Positions 33,136 to 46,405 of a stretch of DNA of 64,000 nt are shown piece by piece. The position numbers and the translations under genes were made by a program. The notes beneath the pieces were generated by a model that worked only from the letters and a program-made list of their open reading frames with translations, was not told the DNA's origin and did no database searches. Every line of letters begins with the position of its first letter. Positions within the stretch are counted from its first letter, which is position 1. Source of the stretch: Phialophora verrucosa (Eukaryota > Ascomycota > Eurotiomycetes > Chaetothyriales > Herpotrichiellaceae); contig MSED01000015.1 of the NCBI GenBank assembly GCA_002099365.1, forward strand, positions 2,108,001 through 2,172,000, given 5' to 3'.

Positions 33136-34103
33136 GGTCAAGTCACAATTGAAAACCAACTGCCTGGGCCTTCGCGGCCGGAAGTGAATATCAGCGGTTG
33201 ATTATCCTAGTCTTCACTGTTCCACTTTCCAGGGTTCACAGGAGCAGCATTTGAGGTTTGATAGAATGCTGTTATAAATCACAGCCCGTGACAGGAGGAT
33301 CGACCCCGGCTCGTTATTCGATGCAAGTCGGCTCTAATTCATTGCTTCTGCAGATGGTTCAAACCTTGGCCGCTCTGAGATAATCGTCGCTGGAAGACCC
33401 ACTGCTCGATACTCGTCCCTCGTGCTTTCGCCATCCTGAGATTGCTCGGTCCCAGCATTCGCTAATCCGCCGGTATCGAACGCACGAGGCCGCGGCGAAG
33501 CAAGGTCCTTAACGGTACGGCAATGCTACTGCTATGTTGTCATTTTTCATCCGGTTGCAACTTGCACATTCACTGGTGACCTAAAGCGAGCGAGAACAGA
33601 CTTCCTCGAGTTTTAAACGCCATAGACATCTACTTCCCTGAAGGTCAAACACCGGGCAAGCCATTCTCATCCACCGCGAGCTTGGTCTCTTAGGTTATTG
33701 TCCTGATCTCCAGCGTCTGAACTCATTGCTAACTCAGAACTGAGAAGGGTATCGGCGCAAATATGCGAGGTCCATCGCCGCTAGGGTACGGAATGAATAG
33801 CCTAATAGGAGAATACTCAGCACGTAATATAGCATAAGCATTGATATAGTAGAGCTGCCGATGAATTAATGTGGTAGAAAGTCGTCGATACGCCAAGAGT
33901 CACGTGAGCAGGGATTTTGTCATGTGTATCACGTGATGTCAAAGCACGTGCCATCTCTCACCAGTCCTCGTGGTCGATCGACGCCACTTGCACTTGCACT
34001 TGCACGGCCTGCTCATCCCACTTCAACAAACCTGCCCTGCCATTTCCAGCCTTCGATCTGACCCATTCACCCTCCTGCTTCTTGTCTGGCTTACATCGCA
34101 ATC
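33136..34103. promoter_or_regulatory. Divergent promoter region upstream of KIN17
   Basis: About 1 kb between divergent starts. No gene is seen. A run of CACTTG repeats (three copies near 33987-34003) lies in the probable KIN17 5' UTR. Confidence 0.45.
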
Positions 34104-35228
34104 ATGCCGCGCGCCGAGGTGGGATCTACCAAGTACATCGCCAACCAGATGAAGGCGAAGGGCCTTCAGCGGTTGCGATGGTACTGTCAAGCATGCCAGC
34201 GACAAATGCGCGACGAGAACGGGTTCAAGTGCCACGTTGCGTCGGAGTCGCACGTCCGGCAGATGCAGCTCATCGGCGAAGACCCTCGAAAGGCGATCCG
34301 TGACTTCTCCAACCAATTCCTGAAAGACTTCATCCAACTCCTGCGGACGGGCCACGGCGAGAAAAAGGTCAACGTCAACCACTTCTACCAAGAGTATATC
34401 TCGAACAAGGAACACATCCACATGAACGCCACCAGGTGGAACAGTCTGACCGAGTTTGCAAAGTATCTAGGCCGGGAAGGCATATGTCGCGTGGATGAGG
34501 ACGAGAAGAACGAGGCCCGTGGCGGCGCGAGTGCCTTGATGATCAGTTGGATCGACAACAGCCCCGAAGCGCTGCGGCGGCAGGAAGCGATACGAAGGAA
34601 GGAGAGACAGGACCGGGGTGACGAGGAACGCGAGCAGCGGATGATCCAGGAACAGATCCGCAGGGCGAAGGGGCAAAGTATGGTGGAAGAGGACGCGGAA
34701 AGCGACGAGGCGGTCCCCGACGACGAAGCTCAGAGCGAAGGCGACGGCCTTGGTATCAAGCGGAAAGACGGAGAGAAGATCGTCCTCAACTTTGGAGCGA
34801 AGAAGGCAGTGCCCGCCACCGCTCCGGCCGCATCGCCGACGCCTCCTCTCTCGGAAAAAGACGACTCGTCCCCTGAGAAGGAAAGGGAAAGGGAGAAGCA
34901 GAAAGAGGATACCGTAACCTCTCCAACTCAAACCCCGTCAGCCACCACACCTCCCGACACCGCAGATAATGCGTCAACACAACCCCCCGCCAAACAATCG
35001 TCCCTGTCGATGTCCTTCGGCTCCACGACAAGCAAGCCCAAGAACGTCTTCGCCGCAGCATCCAAGAAGAACCCCCTAAGCGGTTCGAGGAAACCGGTGA
35101 CACTGAACGCGCAGAGACCGATGAGCGAGGCCGCACGCATCATGAAGGAAGAAATCGAGCGGAAACGACAGCGCGAAACGAACGGCTTCAAGGGCGGGAA
35201 CGTCTTCAAAAAGCAGCGAGTTTCATGA
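34104..35228 (+). CDS. KIN17: Kin17-like DNA/RNA-binding zinc finger protein
   Basis: Nuclear zinc-finger protein linked to DNA replication/repair and to spliceosomes. The single exon encodes 374 residues. It has the nearly invariant family start (STKYIANQMKAKGLQRLRWYC). The CCHH finger is WYCQACQRQMRDENGFKCHVASESHVRQM (Cys28, Cys31, His44, His50). The winged-helix region follows: FSNQFLKDFIQLLRTGHGEKKVNVN, then HMNATRWNSLTEFAKYLGREGICRVDE. The rest is charged and disordered, ending in a Lys/Arg-rich tail. The SH3-like C-terminal domain of the human protein is absent, as in yeast Rts2. Confidence 0.93.
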   Translation: MPRAEVGSTKYIANQMKAKGLQRLRWYCQACQRQMRDENGFKCHVASESHVRQMQLIGEDPRKAIRDFSNQFLKDFIQLLRTGHGEKKVNVNHFYQEYISNKEHIHMNATRWNSLTEFAKYLGREGICRVDEDEKNEARGGASALMISWIDNSPEALRRQEAIRRKERQDRGDEEREQRMIQEQIRRAKGQSMVEEDAESDEAVPDDEAQSEGDGLGIKRKDGEKIVLNFGAKKAVPATAPAASPTPPLSEKDDSSPEKEREREKQKEDTVTSPTQTPSATTPPDTADNASTQPPAKQSSLSMSFGSTTSKPKNVFAAASKKNPLSGSRKPVTLNAQRPMSEAARIMKEEIERKRQRETNGFKGGNVFKKQRVS

Positions 35229-35851
35229 GTTCTTGTCTAGGCATGAGATCACGAATGTACGATTACACAATATATGCTTGTATGGATGGAACATAGATCG
35301 GCGAAATCGATCTGCTTGAGATCCGAAGGAGGAGTGCCTACCCATTGCCTTCGAGGCATACATCTCCACACGATCCCAGCTCTACTCCTTGATACCAGGC
35401 CGTAACACTGTATCGTCGTCTCCGCGCATCCGTCTCAGGGCGGTACTCGTAGACTGATGAACAACATGACGATACTCGTACTCGACACATACTCAACTCG
35501 TACTCCGTATCAGCCTGTTCTTGATAATTTACTTGGTGTGTAACATCAAATTATATGACCCATATACTGTACTATCTATATACCGTACCATTCCATCCCA
35601 TCCCATCCCACATCATATCATAGCATAGCATATCATACAGAAGTTCTGTTCGTCCGTTTCCCTATATCCAATTATACATGACGCACATCCCACCATAGGT
35701 ATGGATGTAGGTAGGAAGGTCATGCTCGTGCATTAGAATCTCCAAGTCTTTCCGTATCCATGTGTCCATCTATGCTCATGACGTGTTGTACAGACAGCGG
35801 TGGAAAGCAAGGATGGGTGAACCCATCTCCTTTACGATGCCGTCAAATAGA
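35229..35851. other. Intergenic, convergent KIN17 and AGS1; simple-sequence tract
   Basis: 3' flanks of two convergent genes. A tract near 35588-35637 consists of short CATCC and CATAT/CATAG-type near-repeats. No gene is seen. Confidence 0.5.
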
Positions 35852-38800
35852 TCATGGCTTGCTGAGCTGTTCACTCCGATAGAACTGTAAATCACCATTA
35901 GTCTCCCATACTCGCTCACTCCGTACGATAGCCGACATACCTTGAAATAACCGGCACAAATAGCCAGGTTGAAGGCCAGCCCGATCCAGAACCAGGCCTG
36001 CCAGATGTTGGACACGCCGCCACTGATGTCCGGACTGATGGGTCCGGGACCGATCTTGTTGGGCGCACAAGCTCTCGCGACAATGGTGGCCACCGAGCCG
36101 AGGACTTGGGCCGTGATGAGTGTGAAGGCCACGTGCACCCTCGTGAGCGTCGCCAGAAGGATCATGCCCAGGCCGACGCCTTGGATGGCGTCCAAGGTGC
36201 CCAGCCATAGCCACAGGGCGCGCGACGCCAGCGCAGAGGCCGTGTACCCGCCGGCCCAGGGCAAGTATGATCCGATGTTACTCGTTCCCCACCAGATCTG
36301 GGCCCATCGCGGCGCACCCAGCCCGATGGCAAAGAGCGGTAAAATCCAACTATGCGACTTGGAAAGCGTGGCGAACAGCCACAATGCTGCGGCCCAGACA
36401 GCGATGAAGAAGAATGCGACGAGCAAGACGATTTGCCAGGTCTTCGCGTGCGAACTGCTCCAGAGGAATGACCAGTTCCGGCCGTAGGGCGCGGAGAGGA
36501 AGAAGTTTTGGATGATGACGGTGACGAAAAACCAGAGCACGATCTTCCGCCGCGTCAGGGACTTGTAGAAACTGGGCATTTGGCCGGGTGCTTGGCGGTA
36601 GTAACTGGGTAGGCCCAACCACATGAGCACGCCAATGACCCAGAGCAAGAAGGCAATGGGCAATGTGATGGCTGTGATCTTCCAGGTGTCGGTGATGGGA
36701 TTGGGTGTGCTGACCAACTGTGTGACAGTGCGTTTGTTGAGGTAGGCGCCCCAGTACCACAGGGCGACGACGTAGACCTGCTGGGTCCCCTGGATCATGC
36801 AGGCCCGGAATACCCAGGCTTTGACTTGAGCACCGCCCTCGTCGCCGAAGTTCAGGGCGAAGAAGATGGAGCCCGAGGAAGAGGCCACCGCGTACATGCC
36901 TGTTCCGACGTTCTGGATCCAGCCTCGGCTGCTAATAGAAGAGCCATAGTGTGCCGTGCCGATCAAGAGGAAAGCCAGGCCATAGAAGAAAAATGGCAGG
37001 GACAGGCAGAGTCTGGACTGAAAGCGTCTGAAAAGAACCCACCAGCAGATCGATGTGGCAAGATAGATGGATGCAATCGAGTAGAGTTTGGATGCTGTCT
37101 GGCCAACCTCTCCGGTCAAGAGCGTGATCTGATACGAGTTGGCTGCAATAATCTGTCCGAAGCCCATGAAGAAGGCATAGACAGGCCAGTCACCCACACG
37201 CAGTTGCATCCACTTTCTCAGCCCCGTCGGGGGCTTGTAGTTCTCACCCAGCAGGAACTGCTCAGCCAGGTTGTTTGGGTCGTGGTGGGAGTCTGAGTCG
37301 GTGTTCCCTCCGTAAATGGACGGCGCGGCGGAAGTTGGGCGCGATTCACGGCTGGTGTGCATGCTGTCACGAGCCGAAGACATGGCCGTGTGCCTTCCCA
37401 GCTTGACATCGCGGAACGTGTTGAACCACTGTTTCTCGGACTTGACGAGGAACTCCTCAATGCAGGTTGTCGACTCGGAATTGTGGCCTGTCAGGTCTTC
37501 CAGTCTCTTCTCAAAAGCTCGGGCAAACTCGCCATTGCTGTCGGTGAAGAAGGGATCAACCTGTTGCAGCTTGAAATCTGTCTTCTCCCCCACAATCGTG
37601 TTCATCGAAAGCAGAGAAGGGGTACTTGAGACACGGTTGTTGTCCGTAAAGACCGGCGGAGGGACGAGAAGCCCTGAATCTGGCCTGGGTTGATCCAGCG
37701 AGTTCTTCCTGCTGTAAGGGCTATTTGAAAGTCGTGTGAGCTCCAGTCCTGCGGTCCTGCTTGAACGGTAACTGTGCGACGGTGGCGTACGAGGCGAGTC
37801 ATCGGTGAGCGGTATGCTTTCGTATCGCCCGCTAGTCTGTTTAGGCATCGTCACGACATCATCATCGTCGTCTTCGTCGTCGTCGAAATCGCTCTCCAGG
37901 TCTTCATCTTCGTCGTCCGAGTACTCGTTGGGATTCTGAGTGGAGCCTGCCCTCAACCCAGTGTCGTCTCCTCCTACATCTGGTATAGGCGGAAGCAAGC
38001 TAGCGGTCCGCGGCTCGTCACCATCCTGTTCGTCTTGGACGTCGACGTGGCCCGGCCCCCTGCGAGATCCGAGAGAAGCGGAACGGGACAGACCGGACGG
38101 AGTGTGCGAGTGGCTTGAATTTGGACGCCGAAATGTATCTTGACTCGTTTCCCGGCTGTGTCCCAGATTCCTAAGGCGCGTGGTCAGGGACTGGATTGCT
38201 GCATAGCTTGACATTCTGGAATGGCCGAAGGTTGGTGTCCGGAAGCCCGACGGCGTGACTGTGCCGGAAGCAAACGGGGTGTTCCATGTAGAGGTGCCGA
38301 TCAAATCACCTGCGGCAGTGTGACGCCGCGTAGCCTCGACCTTGTCATGGACGCGGATTGCTGTCGATTGGAGGATTTCTAGGTCCTCAACCCATTGAGC
38401 AACAGGGAATCGTTGTTTAGCAGACCTTGCTCTCATTAGCGCACGAATTTCCGTGCTGGAGCCGAGAGCTTCGTGAATGGCCTGTTTAAACTGGTGTATT
38501 AGATGGGCCGTCGTCATGGACTCCACGGTGTACCACCATCCTGGCATTTGACCGAGACCACCAACTCTTGCACCGACACCCAGGGCACCCTTGCGACCAA
38601 ACTCGACAGCGACAAGTCCGAAAGGTTCGTCTCTTGAGGGAATAAGGGCAAACTCGGCACCGGAGAAGATGAACGGGGGAAGTGCGGTGAAGACGGGCTT
38701 GGAGAATACTCTGCCAGGGTACAGCTTCATCATCCGATCGAGTTTCATTGCCGCAAACTTGCCGTATAGGTCGATAACAGGTCCAATGGTGATGAGTTGC

Positions 38801-41800
38801 ACGTTTGGATTGGACTCCAAAATTGACGGGAAAACGTCCGCAATCAGATCCACGCCCTTCTGCATCGACCAGCGTCCGACGAAAACAAACAGCTCGGCCT
38901 TTGGGTTCTGTTCGAGGCCAGCCCACTCTTGCGCTTGACGCTTAAGCTCAGGTCGCGCAGCCTCAAAATCAGGGTCGACGTGGATATCAGACTCTTTCGG
39001 CAGCTTCTTGTCCCACTCGCCTGTATCCGACGGGTCGGGATTTGGCAATTTGCCAACCTTCTTCAGCCCCCAGAAGATCGGATACCGGGCGTACGATCGC
39101 TTCCCATACTTCTTGGAGACACCCACCGCACCGAAGCCGCGCTGGTGGACCCTCAAGTACGACGCTCCAGCATGGAGTAGGTTGAACACTTCGCCGAATT
39201 GGACGTATTTGGCCACAATTTCAGAGGACAGGTTGAAGACCGAACAGACCTCATCCCGTTCCTGATTCGTGCGCATCGGCCACAGCCCCTGAAACTCAGC
39301 ATTGTGGAGAGACAAGCAGGCTGGAATTGTTCTTGGGAGCAGGTATAGTGGAGCCACAGAACCGTGGTAGTCGTTAATGTGATAGAGGTCAACAGGAAAT
39401 CGATTCAGAGCCTGCGCGATACACTGATTCCATGCCGAATAGTAGATGGCAGATGAAAGGTCGTCCATGCGAGGTGGGTACGGCTCCGCCTTGGTTTGCT
39501 GTCGGAAGACAGGTGAGTCAAGGAGCACGTAGGTGATATTGCGCAAGACATGGTACTGGACCTGCACTTCGTATGGCTTGCCGAGGACCGTCACCGTCAT
39601 AGGATCTGCCTTTTGGTCTTCTGGGTAGTCGACGCCGCCGACACAGGGCACGACCCAGATCAGGTCTTGATGACCTAGATTCTTGCCCATCAGTTGTGCC
39701 ATGACACCGAGGCCGCCAATCTTGATCTTAATAGCCCAGTCTTCGATGTCGTACTCCATAGTTGCGATCAAGACAGTCCGGCGTTTCTGCTGGTCAATCA
39801 GAGCACCCGTCGGTTGCAGAAACTTTGGCTTTCGGGAGAACTTGGTCAGAACTCCAGGCAAATTCTCCTCGTCAGGTAGCCTCTTGAATTTTCTCTTGAA
39901 CACTGCAGGAACGAAGCTCTTCTTCTCTGATATGCCGATTTCGTTGAATTTGATTTGGTAGAAGGACTGCATGAACGACCATACGCCGAAGGTCGCCGTA
40001 ATGATCGGGACGGTCCAGAGGAGGACGTAAAGGATCAGTTGAGGCCACATGTTACCCGATGGCCGTAGTTCAAACCGCAAATTGCCGTCATTTATCACAA
40101 GCCGCCAACCGAGGTAGGGCTTCGGAGGAGGCTGGGTGATGTTGAGAACGACCGAAGACAGCGACGACGGCGGAAGACGGTCAAGGATCGAGTCACCATC
40201 AGCATCGCCCATCACTGTTGTCTGGTCAGGCTTGCCATCTGGGTTGAGTCCCCAGACATTGATTTGTGCGAGCGTGCCCGCGAGACTCCACTCGGTCATG
40301 AAATGATGGTCCCATGTGGAGTTGTCGGTAAGCTTCATCTCGTTGCTGAGGCCAGCGTCGTACCCATACTGGTTGTAAGGGCCGTTGAGGAACAGGTGAG
40401 GGAAGCGCCGAGGGGTGCTGAAGCCAACATCACCTTCCTGGACATGGTCGCTGCTGCCCGCCAGCCGGCTGAAGTACTCGACACGCACGTGGTCGCCTTT
40501 CCAGGATTGCAGCTTTGTTCCAGACCACGCTTGCTTTTCGATCTGCGTCTTTCCGCCACTGTAGGGCATCCAGTCCGAGAAGCTGGAGCCCCAATTCGTG
40601 GAATAACGCCATTTGTCTGCGCCTGCTGCGTTATGTGAGATGATCAGGGAACCGTTGTCGCTTTTGCTGAGGAGACTAGACGAGTAGTTTGCGGCTCCCG
40701 GGAACACCATTGGGTTATCAGTTCGCCCTATGCGGAACAAGAAATGATCAATGGCGTTTGTAACATCGCCAGCTACGGAAGATGCGTTGCGGACGGAAAT
40801 GGAGTGGATGCCGTTCGCCACATTGTCCAACTTTGCCGACCATGACCATGTGGACGAGATGGCTCCGACGTACGCAGGTGTTTGTGGCTGGTCGAGATTC
40901 GCACATTTTATACTGCCTCGGTCGATAGACGGAGTGGCCGCCTGTTCAGTGGTTGAGTTGAAGATGATGCTGTTCGTCACGCTATCGCAATCCATTTCAA
41001 CCGAGAACTGGAATTCGACATTTACAGACTCCGTCTCATCCGCGTTGACTGTCGACTCGAGCCGTGCATCGTGACCGGGAGTGAACTTGGTGATCATTGG
41101 CTTCGGTCCCACCCACTGTTCCTTCGGAACATAAGCTCGAAAGTCGTAGGCCGCCATATCCAAACTGCCGAGACAGCCATTTGGATTTGTCGAACCATTG
41201 ATTCCCAATCGATGGACGCTGTTGTCGAGGGTATGCTCGTCATAGGGATAAAACAGATTTTTGACCACAGTGCCAGCGTCGTATGGGGAGATTAAACTGG
41301 TTGTGTTCAGAGCCGTTGCGTTGTCGTTACAGTCGAATGTATAAGTAGTCGATGCATTGGCATTGGAGTAGAGGAGCCACACTGGAAGATCTCCGGCGCC
41401 CATGTCGCTAAGATCTTGGACGCCAGGAAAACCAGATCGCATGACAGACCACATGCCAGTTTCCGTGGTGACATTTCCCGAGCCAGGGTACTGGATCTCT
41501 TCAGTCTGGTTCGACAACTGCTGCAGGAAAAACCCGTCTTGAAGTACAGGGTATTGTTCCCGAAGCTGATTCATGTGATGGATGATGTTGCGGACTGGAT
41601 GAGTGGGATCTCTGTGGTCGTAGCTGACAGTTTCATCCTGACAACCGCGACGGGAGGCATTCAGCGGCATGTCGAAGAACTGTGTGGAGGAGAGATGGTA
41701 GCACCCATGAGTCTGCCAGGCCATTGCAGAGGACATTGCTTGCCGGCCGAAAATGTAATTCGAAGCCGTGTTGTCTAGGATGTAGAAGGCTTGCTCCTCG

Positions 41801-43320
41801 CCCCAGAGAAGCAATGGTGCGCCAGGCATGTGGATGGCCGTGATGAAATGACCCAGCAGCTGGCGCTCGACGCCATTAGTGATGGCCGGCCACCGGAAGA
41901 CATCCTGGTTCGTCACTCCGTACATGTGCCGTGGGTCTACCTTTCCAGTGTTGGGGTTGACAAAGTCGTTGGTGAGCAGAAATGAGTTCCACATGTCCAC
42001 GAAATTCCGTGGGGCATCGTAACCTGCCTCAAGATTGCCATCCATACCCAGGAAGCGAGTTAAGGTGCGGTAGACTGTATAGTGGAAGGCGGCAGCATCC
42101 AGGGCACCATGCGCTTCGTCTCTCAAGAAATATTTTTCAGGAGAACGGTCTGTCATGGTAGCAGCCACCGTCAGATTTTCAGGGAGCATATCCGGCTGTC
42201 TACCACGGCCAAGGAAGATGGACCCGAACACGTTCCCACCAGTGATCTCGCCGGGAGTGAAGAAGTTGTCTTTACCGTATCGCTTGGCGCACGTGCGCAT
42301 CGCATGGTTCATGTAGCCCATAGCGTCTACAGTTGACTGCGTGGCTTTGTCGTATCGGTAACCGTCAATGTCGAGTTGAGCTATCATCATGCAGTAGAAG
42401 TTCTCGAGCTTCTGACGGACAGGCTCGTGCCATTCTCGCAGACGATCTTGGACGGAGGCAAACTTTGACAGCTCACGACGCCAATCTGGAAACACACCGA
42501 AGGCTTCAGTGTCGCCATACTGGTCAAAGTCGCTGTCATAGCAGCCAACCATTTGACTCGTGACGTCTTCGCCGACAGGGTATCCCGTCTCCAACCAAAA
42601 CTTGGGATATTGGCAAGTTTCGTTGTAGTTGTTACCGATGTGGAAGTCGTGGTATTCGCGAGATGTTTTCCACTGGACCTGATGTTCCTTTAACGTGAAG
42701 GGTGTGGTGGTATTGAGGTACCCGTCGAACCCAATGAGGTCCCCCAATGTAGCAAAGGTATTGTCCAGGATAACATACATACCCCGTGAGTGCATCTCTT
42801 CTATGGCAGAGCGCCACATGTCGATGGTGCCGAAGTGTTGGTCGAGGACGGAGAGGTCCAGCGGGGAGTACTGATCATAACCCCAGGGACTGTTGATGAA
42901 AGGAGAGCCGGCAATATAGATACCCTGCGCCGGTTAGCCCAACATCTGCTGGAGGAAGCGTCGACATACCTTGATGCCCATGCCGTGTAGATAGTCCAGC
43001 GTATCGACAAGACCTTGGAGATCGCCTCCGTGGCGCATTTGATTTGAATTAAGGTCATGCTCGTATGCTGTTCCATTGATGTTGTCGTTGGAGGGGTCCC
43101 CATTGACAAACCGGTCGAGGAAGAGAGTATAAAAGGGAAACCGCCAATTGGAGGGTGATGGGTGGTATTGATGCCCTGTCCACTCCCCCCAATAATCCAG
43201 CGGGTTCGTTGCAGTTTGATTCTGGTTGAGGTTGTACTGGGCAAATGCCGGATCATATCTGAGTGCCCTGCAACTCGAAAGAAATAGGAAAACGCTGAAA
43301 ACGAGAGTGTAGAACCACAT
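35852..43320 (-). CDS. AGS1: Cell wall alpha-1,3-glucan synthase
   Basis: Plasma-membrane synthase of cell wall alpha-1,3-glucan. Exons 42970-43320, 35941-42924 and 35852-35884 give 2455 residues, normal for the family. The signal peptide (residues 1-20) leads into an extracellular GH13 amylase-like domain (to about residue 600) with the DIDGYRYDKA nucleophile region near residue 305 and FTPGEITGG near 342. A transmembrane helix near residue 1090 is followed by the intracellular GT5 starch-synthase-like domain starting TVLIATMEYDIEDWAIKIKIGGLGV (about residue 1165 on). A Ser- and Asp/Glu-rich linker then leads to a C-terminal block of about a dozen membrane helices, the presumed export pore. 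The last exon has 33 nt; reading through its intron would change the C-terminus. Confidence 0.96.
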
Positions 43321-46300
43321 AGTGTGCAGATAGAAAAACGAAGGACTGATTCAAAGTGGCAGTAATCGTAGAAGCGAGTGTGTTTGACCGAGTGGATTTT
43401 GCGGAGGCCAAATGGTACAGGAATCAGAAGGTAGAAGGAGGGTATGTAGGGAAGGACTACAACGAAGAGTCGAGAAGCCCTCAACAAAGGTCAGCCTATC
43501 TCACACCCCATAGGTCTTCCGTTCAGACAGGAGATCCCGTTGTGGACATGCTGGGACCGAGCTGAGCATCCCTCAGCCTCCCTCCAGAAGATTGTGACAA
43601 TAAAACCTCGATTCGGCGGTACTGGGATCGACGTTGCGTATTTGTCGTCACAGAATCCAGGGAGTGGGGAGATCCATGAGACACGGGTAAGCATTGTATG
43701 GAATCTTGCAATCGGTTTGGACAAGCATTATGCAGCGTGGCAAACAGAGTCTGCATCGTTCGGCGAAAGGACGTTGGTGGGATTCAGGAACATGTTGCCG
43801 TAATCCATGTCGATGAATCCATACACAACACAACATGTGAGAGTCGTTGAGGCCCGCACGTGAGCGTTGCATCGTCGATTTCAGAGCGCACTCAGCGCTC
43901 AAGCAGTTGCACAATCGGCGAACTGGCCACAGCCAAGCAATATTGCCGAGAGCAGTCAAAGAATAGCAACAGTCTGGAACAGCGCTGTGGCCATGCTCCT
44001 CCAGTGTTGAGCGATAACTGTTCGCACTGAGCGCATGACATGGCACGGTATCCACAAGGCTGGCGGCCAGCAGGGGACGATGAAAGACAAGGTCATCCAT
44101 GCCACGCTGGGCACAATTTTCGCGTTAGGACAGAAGCGGGTATAGCAGGGGTTTGGCAGTTTGCCATATGGCTCCCGTGACGAATCACCTAGAGATGCTT
44201 CTGGTTGGGATAGCGCTGAGGTCTGCAAGCACGATAGGGACCAAATCCCTGCCGGGCCTACCCTGCAACACCCTGGTAACAGGATCGTCATAAGTGGACT
44301 ACGCCGGATCGCGGATGGAGCATTGTTTCCGCCGTCTGTGTGGTTCTCAAAAGATGGTTAATTAGAGGACTTCCGAGATAGAATGCATAAGACGGTGGAT
44401 GAGCAAGGCTTACTAACAATCTCGATCTCCTTCTCGAAGCTGTAAGCGGTTGATGCGAGACGTGGACGAGCACATCTCCTGATGTCGTGCAGTCTGTTGA
44501 TGGTAGGCAGTGTACCCAGTACCCAGTCTTAATTATCGCTTGAGCCACAGCCGAAGGAAGCAGCATCGTTATTCGCGCACACGTTCGATTTTCTGCAGGG
44601 GAAGGCGGGTTAGTCATAGGCGAATACGTGAAGAGGAGCCGGACAGGTACACCGTCGGCATGGGCAATGGAGAGGAGGCATTGGTGGTCGGACGTTAAAA
44701 CTAGGATAAGATGTGGATGGCGGTTTGGGTGAGAGCAGTTTGCCCATCGTGTTGCCCCCGAACAGCTTAGCGGATGTTTAGTGCGGCGGGAATGTCTTGC
44801 CTTTCACGCGACATTTACTGGGTACACGTATCTTACCCGGCCAATGCCGTCCACAGTCTCCCGTCGCTCACTGGAGCTTCACTCTGAGTTGACTTCGCTT
44901 GCACGCCACGTACCCAACGCTTCGGTTGTGGCTCCCGCCGCGAGTTTATTTTACCCTCTGAGTGCCCTTTCGGCCATGACTTGTGCACCGTGTGTGCGCG
45001 GCTCGCAAGCGAATTTGATCTACTGGCTATCGGTCCCTTCGCACGGTTGGGGAGCCCTGATAGCCGAAGAGCCGACACTGGGCGCTGTGATTCCACTTCG
45101 AGTGGCTTGGTGTTGCGCGGTGGTGGTCTGCTCAACCAAATCTTTGAGATCTGGAGACACGAATGACTCCCCGTGGCCGGCTTCCGCTGGATGGACGAGC
45201 TTCGGGGAAGCGATGGGTTACAGTCGTGCTTGTCAAACCACAACCTCGAGACTTTTTGCGCAGCATGAGTACTGCCTCAAACATTTCGATTCTGCCTGTG
45301 ACGCAGGCCCCAGTGCAAAGTTAGCAGATCCCCACCTGCAAGGAATGGCCTGCAATGCCGGATGTCGCATGCATTTGGTTACTTCAGGACGGCTGCTGGG
45401 GACGATGAAAATTCCGGCTGCCTCCTCCCCTACAATACGTAGATGCCAGACGGATGGACAATTCTACTAAAGGGCAAACATGCTCCGAGGGAGGAGCGCC
45501 TTCCATCGCCGCCACTGTTGATAGGATGATTAATGCCGCCGAAGAGCCTTTGCTCAGTCCAGGCATCACTTAGGTATATGGAGTACGCTGGCCTGAACTC
45601 TGACCTGTGGATAGCGGCCGATGCCCTTCGACACGCATTTTGAACTGGCTCATACACCCGAATCAGAGCTGTCCAACATCTGTTTGGACTCATGTTTTCG
45701 GGATGGTCGATAGGACTCACTCGGTGGACGAGGCAACAGGAAGATTCTCCCCGACTTTGATGCTGTCTCTGTCCACCAGCATGTCGCCTTTGAGAAGTGC
45801 CATCTCACGACATCTGGTTCACTGCCTTTCTGATCAACGTCATGCACCCCTTAGTCAACACCAATACCCAAAGGGGACGGCTAGAATGCTAGCACATCTT
45901 ACCGCTGTGTATGCGCTGCAATAAACGGTCCCAGCACGCTTACCGCTATGTATGCGGAAACATAATCAGTCCCAGTATGACGATGACCACGCAATGGGGA
46001 TATCCCGGGCTTTGCACGATGCAACGTCCCAGCGCACTGCGGGATCTTCGCTTGAACTGATAAAATTTCATCGCCAATGCACACACGGCAGCTCCGGCGT
46101 TGATCTTTGAATGCAGCTGCTGTTATCTCGGACGCAGGACCCGTAACCGAATAAAACCTGTCATTCGGCCCGGCGCGTGTGTCATCCACGAGGACTGGCG
46201 ATGGCACTTGCGTTGAGCGCCACATGTTTCTCATCATTATTTCACGCTGTTTCACTTTCTCGCCCCGAGCTTATCACGATAAGCCGTACCAACCCACTAA

Positions 46301-46405
46301 TTGTAACCGCCCCATTTGCACAGCACGTTCGCGTCCACCGCAATCGACAGCACGGGTCGGTCTGGAGCAACTCCGAGCTGGGAGTGACGATGAGCACAAG
46401 TGACG
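43321..46405. other. Gene-poor interval, 3.1 kb
   Basis: Contains the AGS1 promoter at its left. Frames of up to 229 codons (44781-45470, plus) show no family resemblance and are overlapped by similar frames on the other strand. A two-copy tandem repeat lies at 45898-45979. The large size may reflect complex regulation of AGS1 or unseen non-coding transcripts. Confidence 0.45.
45898..45979. repeat. Two-copy imperfect tandem repeat (41 bp unit)
   Basis: Copies at 45898-45938 and 45939-45979 both begin CTTACCGCT-TGTATGCG and share GTCCCAG near the end. They are directly adjacent, with roughly three quarters of positions identical. Confidence 0.6.

Noticed and set aside
44781..45470. 229-codon plus-strand frame in the AGS1-HAD gap
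   Set aside because: Cys/Ser/Ala-rich random composition, no conserved motif and overlapping frames of similar quality on the other strand.
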